A DNA stretch of 64,000 nt, taken from the NCBI GenBank assembly GCA_034429195.1, contig DAOUGQ010000016.1, positions 1 to 64,000 on the forward strand. The letters run 5' to 3'. The notes beneath the pieces are model-generated. The model searched no databases. It had not been told where the DNA came from and saw only the letters and a program-made list of their open reading frames with translations. The translations under genes were made by a program, and so were the position numbers. Numbering within the stretch: the first letter of the stretch is position 1; each line of letters begins with the position of its first letter. The stretch is from UBA4782 sp034429195 (GTDB lineage Bacteria; Chloroflexota; Anaerolineae; Anaerolineales; Anaerolineaceae). This document shows, one piece after another, positions 15,001-30,000 of this stretch.

Positions 15001-18000
15001 ATTACACTGCATACACAACCGGTGTAACGGTGAATTTGACAGATGGTACTGCAACAGGCACGCTTGGCATCAGCAACATTGAAAATATCATCGGTGGATC
15101 TGGCAATGATGACTTTACCGGTGATACCAATGCCAATGAGATGACCGGTAACTCGGGGAATGATATCTTCCGTTTCCTGCTCGATTGGGGAATGGATATT
15201 ATTCATGAGGTAGTCGGTGGCGGTCTGGATACAGTTGATTTCTCCATGTTGACGGGTGCTATCACCTTTGCCTTCGGTCTGGTAGGTGTCAACATTACAT
15301 CTGGCCTTGATAAGCTGAGCATAGAAGGGGATGTAATTGAAAACTATGTCGGTGGTACAGGTAATGACACCATTGATTTCACTGGTCTGAATACCAGTCG
15401 TACCGTCATGTTGACAGGCTTGGGCTCGAAGGATGGTTTTACCGGTACGACGAATGGGCTGCCAGTTAATTTTGACAATATCAATACCATCATTGGTAGT
15501 ACTGTCAGCGATATCTTGAATACCTTGAACGGTGATGCTACCTGGCAGATCGGTACTGTTTCAAGTACGTACCAGCTTGATGGCTACTCAAATACTCTAA
15601 TGTTCTTGGGCATCGACCAGGTTTATGCAGGGTCTGGTGTTGATCGCTTTACCATCAGCGGAACGATTGCCATTAATCTGGATGGTGGTGCTGGTAATGA
15701 TATATTTAACCTTACTGGTAATGCTTCATTGACAGGAGTGTTCAATGGTGGCAGCGGTAGAGATGAAGTCTCCTTCAATGGGTACATGGGTGGACGCAAC
15801 ATCCATATTACATCCGCAGGTCTGGTTGATGGGGTAAATGGCAATGAGACCAGTGTTACGACATTCACGAATATGGATATCCTCACTGGCTCGACCAATG
15901 TGGATACATTGACCGGGGCTGATTTTGTAGCTACCTGGAATTTGTTGCCAGGTGGATCGCAATATATTCTTGGAACCAATACGCTCGACTTTTCAGCGAT
16001 CGAATCTTTGATTGGTGGAAATGCCAGCGACCGGTTCAATTTCACGGGCGTTCAAACCTTCATCGTAAATGGCAGAGCAGGTGATGATCAATTCGTCTTT
16101 ATGAATGGTGCTACACTCATCGGTTCGATCGATGGCGGAACTGGTAATGATACACTGGATCTTTCTGCTTTCACGACTTCCCGCACTGTGACGGTGATTG
16201 GTACAGGAACAGATAATGGTTTGAACCTGTCTGTGGCGGATGTGAGCGGTGGATTGATGAATATCGATCATCTCATTGGCACTGCGACCACTGTCGACCG
16301 GATTATCGGAGCTGATCAAGATAGCATCTGGCAGATTGGTACTCCTGAATCCTATTCGATCGGTTCGAATTCGATCACGTTTGCATCCTTTGAGATCCTG
16401 CAGGGAGGTGGGCGTGCCGATACCTTCATGATCAGCGGAACAGGTATTCTGGCGACCTTGCGAGGTGGTGGTGGAACAGATTGGTTCATCTTTGCAGAGG
16501 GCGCAACGATTTCGGGATCTGTGGATGGTCAGGGTGGCAGCGGTAATACGTTGGATTACTCAGCTTACTCGACACCTGTTCATGTCAACCTGGATGTTGT
16601 TTCATGGTATGGGTATCTGCCAACCAGCGCTACGGGAACGCAGGGTGTTCTCAACATCCAAACCATTATTGGCGGCTCTAGTAATGATATTTTGATTGGC
16701 AGCTCTGACGACAACATCATTATTGGCAAGGCTGGCAATGATATTCTGGTGGGTGGAGCTGGAAACGATACCTATATCTTCGAAAATGGGTTTGGCAGCA
16801 ATGACACGATCGAAGAACAGAGCAATGCTGGAATAGATGTCATTGATTTCTCCCTTGCAACCGATGCAAATATCTTCAATATTGCAAATTGCACTGTCTC
16901 CAGTAGAACCAACCAGGTAAGTTATGTAAACGGAAATATCGAAAAACTGGTGGGTGGCACTGGAAATGATAGGTTTGTTTTTGCCAATGGTGCGACTTTC
17001 ACTGGTGTGGCTACTGCTATCGATGGCAATGCCGGGAATGATATCCTCGACTTTAGCGATTACGTTAATCCAGTTACTATCGCTCTGACCAATCCAGGTG
17101 CTGTAGACGGATTTGCTGGAACAACTACTCTGATCAATGGTAACTTCACAAATATCAACCATATCCTGGGCGGTTCTGCCATCGATACCGTAAGTGGTAT
17201 AAATGCAAACAGTACCTGGAATATTACTGGAATCAACACAGGAGCTTACACATCGTTCAATACCATTCTGCTGGAAGGGATCGAATGCTACCAGGGGTTG
17301 GATGGTGAGGATCGCTTCGTTTTCGCTGATGGAGCAGGGTTATCAGGTTTTGTGCACGGTGGAAATGGTATTGATGTTTTGGATTACACTGCGTATACAA
17401 CAGGCATCACGGTAAATCTGGCGACAGGTATTGCGACAGGGACAGGAAGTGTTTCTGCAATCGAGAATGTGACCGGTGGTTCAGCAAATGATGTGATAAC
17501 CGGTAATGAAGGAGCTAATCAGCTTTCAGGTGGAACAGGAAATGATAACCTGAATGGTTTGGGTGGTAATGATATTTTAATTGGTGGAGAAGGAAATGAT
17601 ACCCTATCTGGTGGTACCGGCGATGATCGCTACCTGTTCGCAGATGGTTGGGGAGCGAATGATATCGTCATTGAAAATGCCTCTGAGGGTTACGATATTA
17701 TTGATTTCTCAGCTACTACAGTAGATCTCACGATCAGCTATGGTTCTGGTATTTCGGTAACCGATGGCACGAACCGGATCTCTGCTACTGGCTTCAACAT
17801 TGAAAAATTTGTGGGTGGAGCTGGAAATAGCAATTTCAACCTGACGGATTCCTCTTCCAAGACGGTTGTTTTGACCGATTATGGAACTCTGACCGGTTTC
17901 AAGGGCAGCATCAATGGTCTTGAATTTGATAACGTGGAACATATGGAAGTTGGATCAGCCTCCAATGACAGCCTGACTGGTATCAATGGAATTGCTGAAT

Positions 18001-21000
18001 GGCTGATTTCCCATCTTGGAAATGTATATACCAGTGGCTCTCGCAGCTTTGCATTCAGCGGATTTGAGATATTGAAAGGTGGCTCCAACGCAGATACCTT
18101 CGTATTTAGTGATGGTGGCACCTTCACAGGTTCGATCAATGGTCAGGGTGGAAATGACACATTGAACTTCAATGCATACAGTTCACCGATTTCCATTCAA
18201 CTGACTGCAACTGGCTCAGTGGATGGGTTCAATGGTACCAGCAGCCTGATTTCTGGTGGTTTCGCTAATATTGATAATGTCATCGCTTCTCCACTGGCTG
18301 GTGATAGATTAACAGGTGCAAACTTGATCAACACCTGGACGATAGGCGCAACCACAACTATATCTTCAGGCGCAAATGTACTTACATTCTTCGGTTTTGA
18401 GAATTTGCTGGGAGGTTCATCTACTGATACGCTTAAGATCCTTGATGGATATGCCTCTAATGCTTCATTTGATGGTGCATTTGGCAATGATATTCTGAGT
18501 TATGCCGGGAACGCTTCTGCAGTGACTGTAACCCTGACCGGTTTGGGGGGTGTAGATGGTTTTGCTGGATATGCCACAGGTATCTCTAACTTTACCAACA
18601 TGAACACTTTTGTAGGCAGTCTGGTTTCCGATACCTTTACTGGTCTGGCTGAATCAAGTACATGGTCTATTACCGGTGCCAATACCCTCAATTACATTCA
18701 TGTCAATTCAGCCAGCCTGAGTGGATTTGAAAATCTGGTTGGTAACACCAACACCGATACCTTGTCGCTGGCCGGATTATCTAGCGCTCAATCAACAACT
18801 CTCCTTAGTCTGGGCACGATAGATGGGTTCAATGTCAGGATTGCTTCTTTCACAGGAGAATTCTTGAACATGAACGCCCTGGTGGGTACTTCTGGAACAG
18901 ATACTTTAGTCGGATTGGACACTGTCAGCACCTGGCTATTCAATGCAAGTGGCATCCATACCTATTCCAATGGAAATAACCTTTCGTTCTCCAGTTTTGA
19001 AACGATCATGGGTGGGTCAGCAGCAGATACCTTCAGATTTGCCGCATCAGCTATTCACACTGGCACTGTAAACGGTGTTGGCGGGAATGATATCCTGGAC
19101 TTCTCACTCTACACCACTACCCTGAATTTTGTGGTTACTACTTTGAGTACTATAGATGGCTTTGATGGAACGGTGGCTGCGATCACCAGTGGCTTCAAGA
19201 ATATCAACCATATCGTGGGTGGAAATGACAGCGATTCATTGACTGGGCTGAATTCCAATACAATCTGGAATGTCACGGGTTTGAACACGGGCTCAATGGT
19301 CAGTACGAATACATTATTGTTCAATGGAATTGAGACATTGACTGGTTTGGGTGGTGTTGACCAGTTCATTTTTGCTCAAGATGCTTCTGTGACTGGCACA
19401 CTGGATGGTGGTACGGGAGTTGACCTGCTCGATTATTCTGCCTGGATAACCAATATTAATGTCGACTTGTTTGCGAACACAGCCACTGGTACTGGTTCAG
19501 TGATCAACATTGAAAATGTGACCGGTGGTCAGGGCAATGACATTATTTCAGGTAATGGATCAAACAACGTTCTGATCGGTGGTGCTGGAAATGACACCAT
19601 CCTGGGTGATGTGGGCAATGACACTATCATCGGTGGCACCGGAAATGATACTCTAGCGGGTGGTGCAGGAAATGATACCTACCTGTTTGCAGATGGATGG
19701 GGTAGAGATACCATTGTTGAAATGAGTAGCGCTGGAACTGATACACTGGACTTCACAGCAGCTCTTGCGAACCTGCAAGTAATATTGAAGTTCTTTGATG
19801 TGTCCGACGCTCTGGGCAATACCGTAAATTATTCCAGCAACAACATTGAAATGATCATGACCGGTGTTGGTGATGATATCTTTACCATAGCTGATAATAC
19901 TGCTTCCATTGCTACCTTGAATGGAGGCAGTGGCAACGATACTTTGAGTTATGCGGGTGATACCATAGCCAAATCTGTGGTTTTGACAGAACTGGGAAGC
20001 ATTGACGGCTTTACTGGAACTGCATCGGATATTGCAGGCTTTATCAATATTAACCATCTGATTGGTTCGGGTACAGTTGACAACCTTACAGGAATGAATG
20101 CTATTTCTACATGGACGGTTACCGGTTCGAACACAACCACATACACCAGTACCAATACATTGACCACCATTGGATTTGAGATCATGATTGGTAACAGACT
20201 CCAGGATACCTTGACCTTTGTCGGTAGTGGAAATTCCACCCTTACAGGTCTTGGATCGTTGGATGGTTTCAATGTAACTGAAGCTTCGTTCACTGGTGAA
20301 TTTAGAAATATCAACTTTATTCTTGGCAGTTCAGGCACTGATACTTTGACTGGTTTGAACGCAGCAGCTACCTGGAAAGCAGTTGATGCAACATCAGGTA
20401 CGTATACCTCCACCCGTACCTTAATTTTCTCCGGAGTGGAAATTTTAGTGGGTGGTAATCTCAGCGATACTGCCACATTTGCTGGTTTTACCACCACTCA
20501 AAATATCAGCATCGTTTCTGCTGGTGCGTTGGATGGGTTCGACCTACGTGAAGTTTCCTTCATTTCAGAATTGCGAAACATCAATATCCTGGTTGGTGGA
20601 AGTAGCAGCGACATTCTGATAGGTATGAACGCGAATGCCATCTGGAAGATCTCTGGCGCCAATGCTGGATACTATCTGCTTGAGGGTGCTGCCAACCAAA
20701 TGAACTTCACATCCATTGAGACTCTGGTCGGTGGGAACCAGAATGATACAGTCACCTTCTATGGCACAGTCAAGGGTAATGTAACACTGCTGAACGTTGG
20801 CACAGTGGACGGATTTGATTTGACCGATGCCACCTTTACCGGCATTTTGCGCAACATCAATACCATGCTTGGAAATACCGGTACCGATACCCTGACCGGT
20901 TTGTCTGTTGGTGGTACTTTTGAACTGGATGGAACCAACCGGTACATCAGCGGCAATGAATTGAACTTCTCTGCAGTTGAGATCCTTAAGGGTGAGGCTG

Positions 21001-24000
21001 GCGTTGATATCTTCAAGATCAGCGGCAATCAAACATCTCTGACCCTGTTCGGTATGGGTGGAGATGACCAATTTGTCTTTGCTGATAACGCTACGTTGGC
21101 TGGTGGCTCACCCGCCATTTTGGGTGGCGATGGAAACGATACATTGGATTACCATGCATACACTACCACCCCTGTGGATGTTGATATGGTGGCGGGAAGA
21201 GCAATGAATATCAATGCAAATGCTGTCAATGGTTTTACACAGATCGAAACTATCATCGGCGGTCAAACGAATGTCATTTATGGTACCCCCGGAAACGATA
21301 CGATCGTGGGCGGTTCTGGTAATGATATTCTGGTTGGTAGAGGTGGTGATGATGTATATGTGTTCCTGCCAGGGTGGGGTGTGGACACAGTGATTGAAGA
21401 AGTGGGTGGTGGAAATGATACCCTGGACTTCTCTGCGATCATCAATTCGCTGACGTTTACCATCAATGGTGCATCCATTTTGGTTGTCGATGACACCAAT
21501 CGGGTGACACATACCGGAGCAAGTGGCTACTCAAATGTCGAAAACTTCATAGGCGGCTCGAATGCAGATAGGTTCATCTTCATTGGGACAACCAACCGGG
21601 TGAATGTGAATGGTGGCGAAGGGAATGATGTCTTCAGCTTCAATAACAATGCACAATTGACAGGCACTTTGAATGGGGGAGGTGGCGTTGATCTGTTGGA
21701 TTACAGTGCATACCTGACAGCCGTCACCGTTAACCTGTTGAATGGCTCAGCTTTCAATATCAGCTCAGGAATTGCCAATCAGATCATCAATGTAGAAAAC
21801 ATTACAGGCGGCGCTGCAAATGATGTCCTGACCGGTGATGCGAACGATAATATCATTACCGGTGGAGCTGGCAATGACATGCTTGAAGATGGTCAGGGTA
21901 ATGATACATTCGTATTTGCTTCAGACTGGGGTGTGGATGTCGTTTCCGATCTTTCGGGCATTTATGATATTCTCGACTTTTCTGCTATTCCGTCAGCTCT
22001 GCAGATCAACATTCTGAATCCGGCTGGTGTAACGGTCAATTGTGGTTTGAATCAGGTTACCCATGCAGGTAACGCAATCGAATTACTGCTGGCTGGTTCT
22101 GGCAATGACATAATTGATGTTGCTGATGGCGCAGTGAGCAATCTCACTGTTGATGGCAGAACCGGCAGTGATCAACTGAGATACACAATGTTCAATGATG
22201 CAGTTGTAACCCTGACTGGTACTGGTTTATTGGATGGCTTCGCTGGTCAGGCATCTGGATTGGCGGGCTTTACCAATTTCAACAGCCTGGTGGGTGGAAC
22301 CGGAACAGATACCCTGCATGGCTCAACCACCAATAGCACCTGGCAGGTGACTGGTAGTAATGCACTCAATTACATCAGCGGAAACACTTTAGCAGTTTCC
22401 GGATTCGAAGAATTTATCGGGCACAGTATCGCAGATACGCTCTCCTTTGCAGTATTTGATACTACCCGTAACATCAAAATAACCAATGCTGGAAGCCTGG
22501 ATGGCTTTGATCTATTCGAAGCTACATTCACTGGTATTTTCCATAATGTTAATACAGTAACAGGTGGAACGGGTGCTGATCAACTTAATGGCATAAACCA
22601 ACCACTTACCTGGACATTGAATGGTATTTCGAATAAGGTCGAACTCGGTGGAAATACTCTATACTTCGATGAGATTGAAACGATTAATGCTGGTAGCGAT
22701 GTAGATACCTTCCTGATCAGCAATACGATTTCGATGAACCTGAATGGTGGTGATGGAAACGATGTGTTCCGCCTGCTGTCAGATGCATTTCTTACCGGCA
22801 ATGTAGATGGGCAGGGTGGCATAGATATCCTTGATTACACTGGTTATGGTTCAGCAATCCATGTGGTGTTGATTGGAAATGGAAGTATTAACGGCTTCAA
22901 CGGAACATCCAGCGGCATCTCTGGAACCTATAACAATATCGATACACTGATCGGCAGTACATATTCAGACACACTTACTGGTATCCATGCTGACAGTCAG
23001 TGGACGATTACCGGATCAAGCGACGGTAATTATGCCAGCAATGCAATATTGACATTCTCCTCATTCGAAAATCTGAACGGTGGTAACAGCAATGATACAT
23101 TTGCTTTGACAGATGGTGTAGTCTTCAGTGGAATGATCAATGGTCAGGCAGGCGGCAACACTCTGTCATTTGCCAATTACACCTCCTCAAGAGTAATCAC
23201 ATTGACTGGCATAGGATCGACAGGCTTCAATGGTATCGAAGCCAGTATTCCTGGTGGGTTCTCGAATATTTCCAACTTGATTGGCAGCCAGACGGGCGAT
23301 ATTTTGAACAGCCTGAATGGCAGCAATACCTGGAATATCATCGGTTCGAACAGCGGCAGCTACACCAATGGAAATACACTTACCTTTGCTTCCATTGAAA
23401 ATCTGAATGGAAATAATGGAGCTGACCACTTCATCTTTACAGATGGTGCTTCAATCAGTGGTGCATTGAATGGTAGTGCAGGAATTGACCTGCTGGATTA
23501 TTCAGCCTACACAACCAGTGTTATTGTGAATCTTGCCACCAATTTCGCAACGGGAACCAGCAATATCACAGGCATCGAGAATGTGACAACTGGATCAGGT
23601 GCTGACGAGATCACAGGTGATAGCAATACGAATGTTCTCAATGGTGGTGTTGGAAATGATATCTATCATTTCCTGGATGCCTTCGGAACAGATACGGTTA
23701 CTGATGTCGTAGGAAATGATACGCTCGATTTCTCGAATGTTAGCATCAACCTCACTTTTGATTTCGGTCAGGCGAAAGTCACAGGTTCAGCAAATTCAGT
23801 ATCTTACACCAACATTGAGAACTTCAATGGTGGTAGTGGGAATGATGCCTTTGTCTTCTCTAGCAATAGCTCTGTCATTGGAAACATTAATGGGAGTGGT
23901 GGCATTGATACCCTCAACTTTAGTTCATCCGCCATAGTGCGCATAATCACTCTGCTAGGTATTGGATCTGTGGATGGATTTACCGGAACTGCTACTGGTA

Positions 24001-27000
24001 TAGGTGGAAGCTTTAACAATATCAATGTGGTTCTTTCTGGTACAGGTTCAGATACTTTGATTGGTACTGACCTCATTGCGCGATGGGATCTGGATGGAAC
24101 AGATATCTATACCGCTGGTGGCAACTCCCTGGCATTTTCTGGCTTCGAGGTTTTGCAGGGTGGTAGTAGTACAGACCTGTTCGTTTTGACTGGTGCACAA
24201 TCCTATAGGATCAACGCTGGCGCTGGCAATGATACCCTCTGGATGACTGAAACTGCCACGTATAGTGGTGTATTTGATGGGCAGGCAGGTAGCGATACAC
24301 TCAGCTACGCTGAGCGGACAACTTCAGTGGTAGCAGATCTGGTAACCCGCACAGGTACAGGGATCATTGGCGAATACTTCGGAATTGAGAATCTAACTGG
24401 TGGATCTGCAAATGATACACTCACTGGCGACAATGGCGCGAATGTCCTAAATGGTGGACCAGGGAATGACTCACTGGCTGGCAGCACAGGTAACGATACC
24501 TATCATTTCGATAATGACTGGGGTATAGATATAGTTATCGAGAATGCAGGCGCTGGGCAGGATACCCTTGACTTTGGCACCGTGACCTTTATGCTGGCAA
24601 TCACCCTTAACAAGAATGTGACTGTTACGGGAAACGGAAATGCAGTCAATTCTGTTGCCAATATCGAAATTATTAAAGGCGGTCTGAACAATGATACATT
24701 TACCATTTCCACCGGCACACAAACCCAGATACTCTATGGTAATCCTGGCGATGATCGCTTTATCTTCCAGAACAATTCTATCCTGACCAGCTTCATCGAT
24801 GGTGGCACAGGTTATGATGAGATTAATTACGCCCAATATGTGGATGCGCGCAACTTTGCTTTGACCAGATTAGGTACGATTGATGGCTTTGCTGGTACCG
24901 AAAATACGATCGCCCTGGGATTTGATAATATTGATAACCTGGTTGGCTCACAGGGCGTGGATGTACTTACCGGGTTGGATGATGTGGATGCTATCTGGAA
25001 TATTCTTACCTCATCCGGTGATGCACGCTATACCGTTGGTTCGCATGTTCTCGATTTCTCGTACATCGAAAACCTGGTGGGTGGCACTGGTAATGAACTG
25101 TTTATCTTCTCTGATGGGGCTGCGCTGCCCGGTACTTTCAATAGTATTGATGCCAAGAGTGGTATCGATACATTGGACTACAGCGCATATACCACACCTG
25201 TGCAGGTATACCTGACCGGTGGTATTGCAACCGGGACGACTGGTGGCGTCAGTGGATTTGAAAATGTAATTGGCAGCGTTTCTTCATCCAATATAATCTA
25301 TGGCGATAACGGTGATAATGTATTCGATATCATCATCCGTAATGGTGGAAATGACACCTTTGTTGGAATGGGTGGCAATGATACATATATTATTCACAAT
25401 GCGGCTGGAACTGCATACACATTGACCTTGGATGAAATACTGAGTAACGGCAGTGGTATCGATACGATCAACTTCTTGGCTGTATTGACTGGCGGTATTT
25501 CGATCAACCTGACGATTTCTGGTTCTCCTCAAAATATCCAGGCTGGGATAAACTTCACGCTTCGGGGAACTTTCGAAAATGTAGTTGGCACCAATTTCAA
25601 TGACACGATCATCGGCAACAGTTCTGCCAATATTATTACGGGTGGTGCAGGTGATGATGTTCTCAATGGCAATACAGGAAATGATACCTACCTGTTCACA
25701 GATGATTGGGGCAATGATACTTTGATCGATGCTGGTGGTATGCAGGATATGGTTAATTTCTCGCAAGTTACCACTGATATCATCTTCAATATCAATGCAA
25801 CATCTCTTACCATCTTGAGCGGTGTGAATTCACTGACACACTCCGGCAGTGGCGTAGATACATTCATTGGCGGTAGTGGTGATGACAACTTCATTATTGG
25901 AAATGGCGTATACCTGATGGGGTATATCGATGGACAGAGCGGCTCAAACACCCTAGATATGTCTGCTGTTAAATCACCTCGATCGGTATTGATTAGTGAT
26001 AAGGGAACCCTCACAGGTTTCAACGGCTACGACGCAGTTGTTCCGAATGGTTTCCGCAATATCACAATCCTGATCGGCAGTTCGACCAACGGAGATACCC
26101 TTAATGGATTGAATCAATCGAACGTATGGGATCTGGATGGAACGGATACCTACACCAGCCTTGGTGCCACAATGAACTTTGTCAACTTTGAATTGCTGGT
26201 TGGTGGTAGCCTGGATGACACTTTCATCCTGACCGGTGAAAGAACATTCAATATATCGGGCACAAGCGGTGTTGATACATTCATTTTCAATGACGGTGCA
26301 ACCCTCATTGGTTCGATCAACGGCGGAAGTGATGATGATGTGCTCGACTTCTCAAGATACACATCACCTCGAAATGGTGTGCTTACAGCCATTGGTACTA
26401 CTGACGGGTATGCTGGAATGATCAACGGCATCAGTGTTTCCTTCGACAATATCGAAACGATCAAGGGAAGCAGTGTTGGTGGAGACCGCCTGACAGGTTT
26501 GGATAAAGATGCTCGATGGGACGTGGACGGCTCGAATACCTATACTTCCATTAATGAGATCACATTCGATGGCACAGAGAATGATTACAACGCTCGCAGA
26601 GCAATTGCTACTACAACAATCGACCTGTTTACTATAGATGGATCTGGTCTGCAGTTCTTGAACTTCAGTGGGTTTGAGATCCTGCAAGGTGGCAGCAAGA
26701 ATGATATATTCATCTTCACTGGTTCACAGGCAAATGATGTATTGGGTGGTGGTGATGTTGATTACTTCATCTTCAATAATGGCGCATCTCTAACCGGTTC
26801 ACCCGTTTTGGGTGTCAATGGCTCGATTAACGGCGAGGCTGGTAGCGATATTTTGGACTACACCAGCTTTACAACCAGCCGTAATTTCACCTTGATTTCA
26901 CTCGGAACCATTGATGGCTTCAATATTACTGAAGCATCCATTGCTGATCTACTCCTCAATATCAATGAAATATTTGGTGGCAGCGCTATTGATTCTCTCA

Positions 27001-30000
27001 CCGGGCTAGATCTGGACAGCACCTGGAAGCTGAATGTCTTCCCTGTGATGGATCAGTATATCTGTGGCAATACTTTGCAATTCGAGCGGATTGATTCGCT
27101 CATTGGAGGTACTGGTTCAGACACCTTTATCTTTGCTGATACTGTTACCCTGGATGGCAGAGTAGATGGCAAGGGTGGCAGCGATAAATTAGATTACAGC
27201 GCTTATACAACTGCTCTAAACTTCTCGCTCACCGAACGGGGAAGCATGGATGGCTTCAATGGCTTGTTGAGTGAGATAACGGGCGGGTTTGCCAATATTG
27301 ACCTCATCACCAGTGGCACAGCCATTGATACTTTAGCAGGGTTGAACGATCCAAGCATCTGGAATATTACTTCATCACAGACCGGAACGTATGTCAGCGT
27401 GAATACCCTTGCATTTAATGCGATAGAAATTCTGGTGGGTGGCACAGGAATCGATCTGATCAATTACAGTGCTTACACAACATCAGTCTATGTGAATTTG
27501 AGCACCAATCAGGCAACCGGTTTTAACGCAATCTACGGAATGAACGATATCACGGGTGGCGGTGCAGATGATACCCTGACAGGTGATGACCTTGCTAACG
27601 TGATCACTGGGCTGGCGGGCAATGACGTTTTGACCGGGCTGGGTGGAAATGACACCTATGTTTTTGGAAATGATTGGGGTTCCGATGTGGTGGTGGAAGT
27701 TGCTGCAGGTGGCGATGATACCCTTGATTACTCAACTATTACAGGTAACCTGATCATAAGCGTATCCACTGGAAATGTAGTAGTAATTAACGGGATCAAT
27801 CAGACACTGCACAACGGTAGTGCTGTCGAAAATATCCTTGGTGGCAGTGGAAACGATATCCTCCGGATCAATAACGGAGCAGCTTTGACTGGTAAATTTG
27901 ATGGACAGGCAGGCAGCGATACCATTACGTACACAGGGAATACCAGCTCCACTTCGGTGACGCTAACCGGTCATGGTTTGGTGGATGGGTTTGATGGAAC
28001 TGCGACTGGATTGGGTAGCTTTGCGAACATTGACATCCTTGTAGGTAGCAATACATCGGATGCCATCAATGGATTGAATGAAGATTCTACATGGCAGGTT
28101 GTTGATCCCACATCTGTAACTTACACCACAGCAGGTGATATTCTTGGTATCTTTGGTTTTGAAGATCTGGTTGGTGGAAATCAAAATGATATCCTGACTT
28201 TTGCCGGATTCAGCAGCAACCTTATTATTTCGCTCCATCCAGGCACCAGCAGCGGCGTGGATATTAATGAATTCAGCCTCAATGGTACTTTCCGTAATAT
28301 GAATGTACTGGTTGGTGGTACAGGTTCCGATACGGTAAACGGTGCTGATACTTCCAATAGTTGGCACATGACCGGATCAAACTCTGGTACATACAACGGA
28401 GTACTCGAATTCTCAGCAATCGAAAATTACCTTGGCGGAACCCAGGCTGATAGATTTGTATTTGACAATGACGCTGCCGTAACTGGGTTTGTAAATGGGT
28501 ACAATGGCAGTGATATTCTTGATTTCAGCAGCTACTTGAGTAATGTGAATTTCACCTTGACTGATACAGGGCTTAGTGGATTGAATGGTCTGGGCACTGG
28601 TTTGGGTACCTTTGCCAATATGGATCAGATCATTGCTGGTCATGGCACGAACAATGTCTTCCGTGGTGCCAATCAGGTATCCATCTGGGAGTTGAGCGCC
28701 ACAAATACCGTCACTTTCAACGGACAATCACTGACCTTCAACAATTTCCATTCGATCTTGGGGGGTATCCTGGCAGATACCATCCATGTGATTGGTGATC
28801 AGACCTGGGCAATTGATAGTGGCGATGGAAATGATATCTTCTCCCTGGCGCAGAATGCCAGCCTGACAGGTAGCCTGAATGGCGGTAACGGCAGTGATAC
28901 CTTCAGCTATTCTGAATGGTCTACCGCTGTGATTGCCAATCTTAAGATGGGTATATTGCAGAATGTGTATGGTACGATCACTGGTCTTGAAAATCTGACT
29001 GGTGGTTCTGGAAACGACACATTAACGGGTGATGCAAACCAAAATATCCTTAATGGCGGCGCAGGAACAGATACACTGACTGGTGGCGCCGGTAATGATA
29101 TTTATAAATTTGAAAACAATTGGGGTGTGGATAACACGATCATCGAACTGGCAGGAGAAGGTACTGATACCCTTGACTTTTCTGCGATCACTGGAAATCT
29201 GATCTTCACCATCAATACAACCGGCATCACTGTCACACTTGGTTCAAACGCTGTAACTTATACCGGAACCTCCATTGAAAACCTGATTGGTGGCACGGGT
29301 AGTGATACCTTTACCTTCAACAACAATTCGGGTTTGAATGGTAGCGTTGATGGTCAGGGTGGTAACGATTACCTCAATTTATCAGACTACAAGACTGCAT
29401 TGAGCTTCGTTTTAACATCTACAGGTCTAATGGATGGCTTCAATGGCACTGTCAGTCCAATAGCGGGCGGTTTCATCAATATCAATCGCATCTCAGGTGG
29501 GACTTCTGGCAACTCACTGACTGGAATGAATGCGAATAGTATCTGGGCAATAACGGCTGCAAACAGCGGAGCGTATACCAGCGGAAATACTCTAACCTTC
29601 TCCAATATCGGCAGCCTGACAGGGGGAAGTGCAAATGATATCTTTGCCTTCTCTGGAAATGCTGCCATAACCGGCAAGATTAATGGCGGAATGGGCAGTG
29701 ACACAATGGATTACAGCGGGTATGCCACTGCAGTCAGTGTAAACTTGAGTAGTGGAATAGCCACCGGTACCGCGGGTATCAGCAATATCGAGAATTTCGT
29801 TGGTAGTCCGTATGGCAACGTAGTTTATGGAAATAATCAGGACAATATCCTGTATGGAACCGATGGGGACGATAAAATCTATGGTTTTGGTGGCGATGAT
29901 GTACTGATTGGGTTTGGCGGAAATGACCTGTTGGATGGGGGAGCTGGAAATGATACGGTAGATTACAGCGGTAATCTGATCGCAGGTGTAATCATCAACC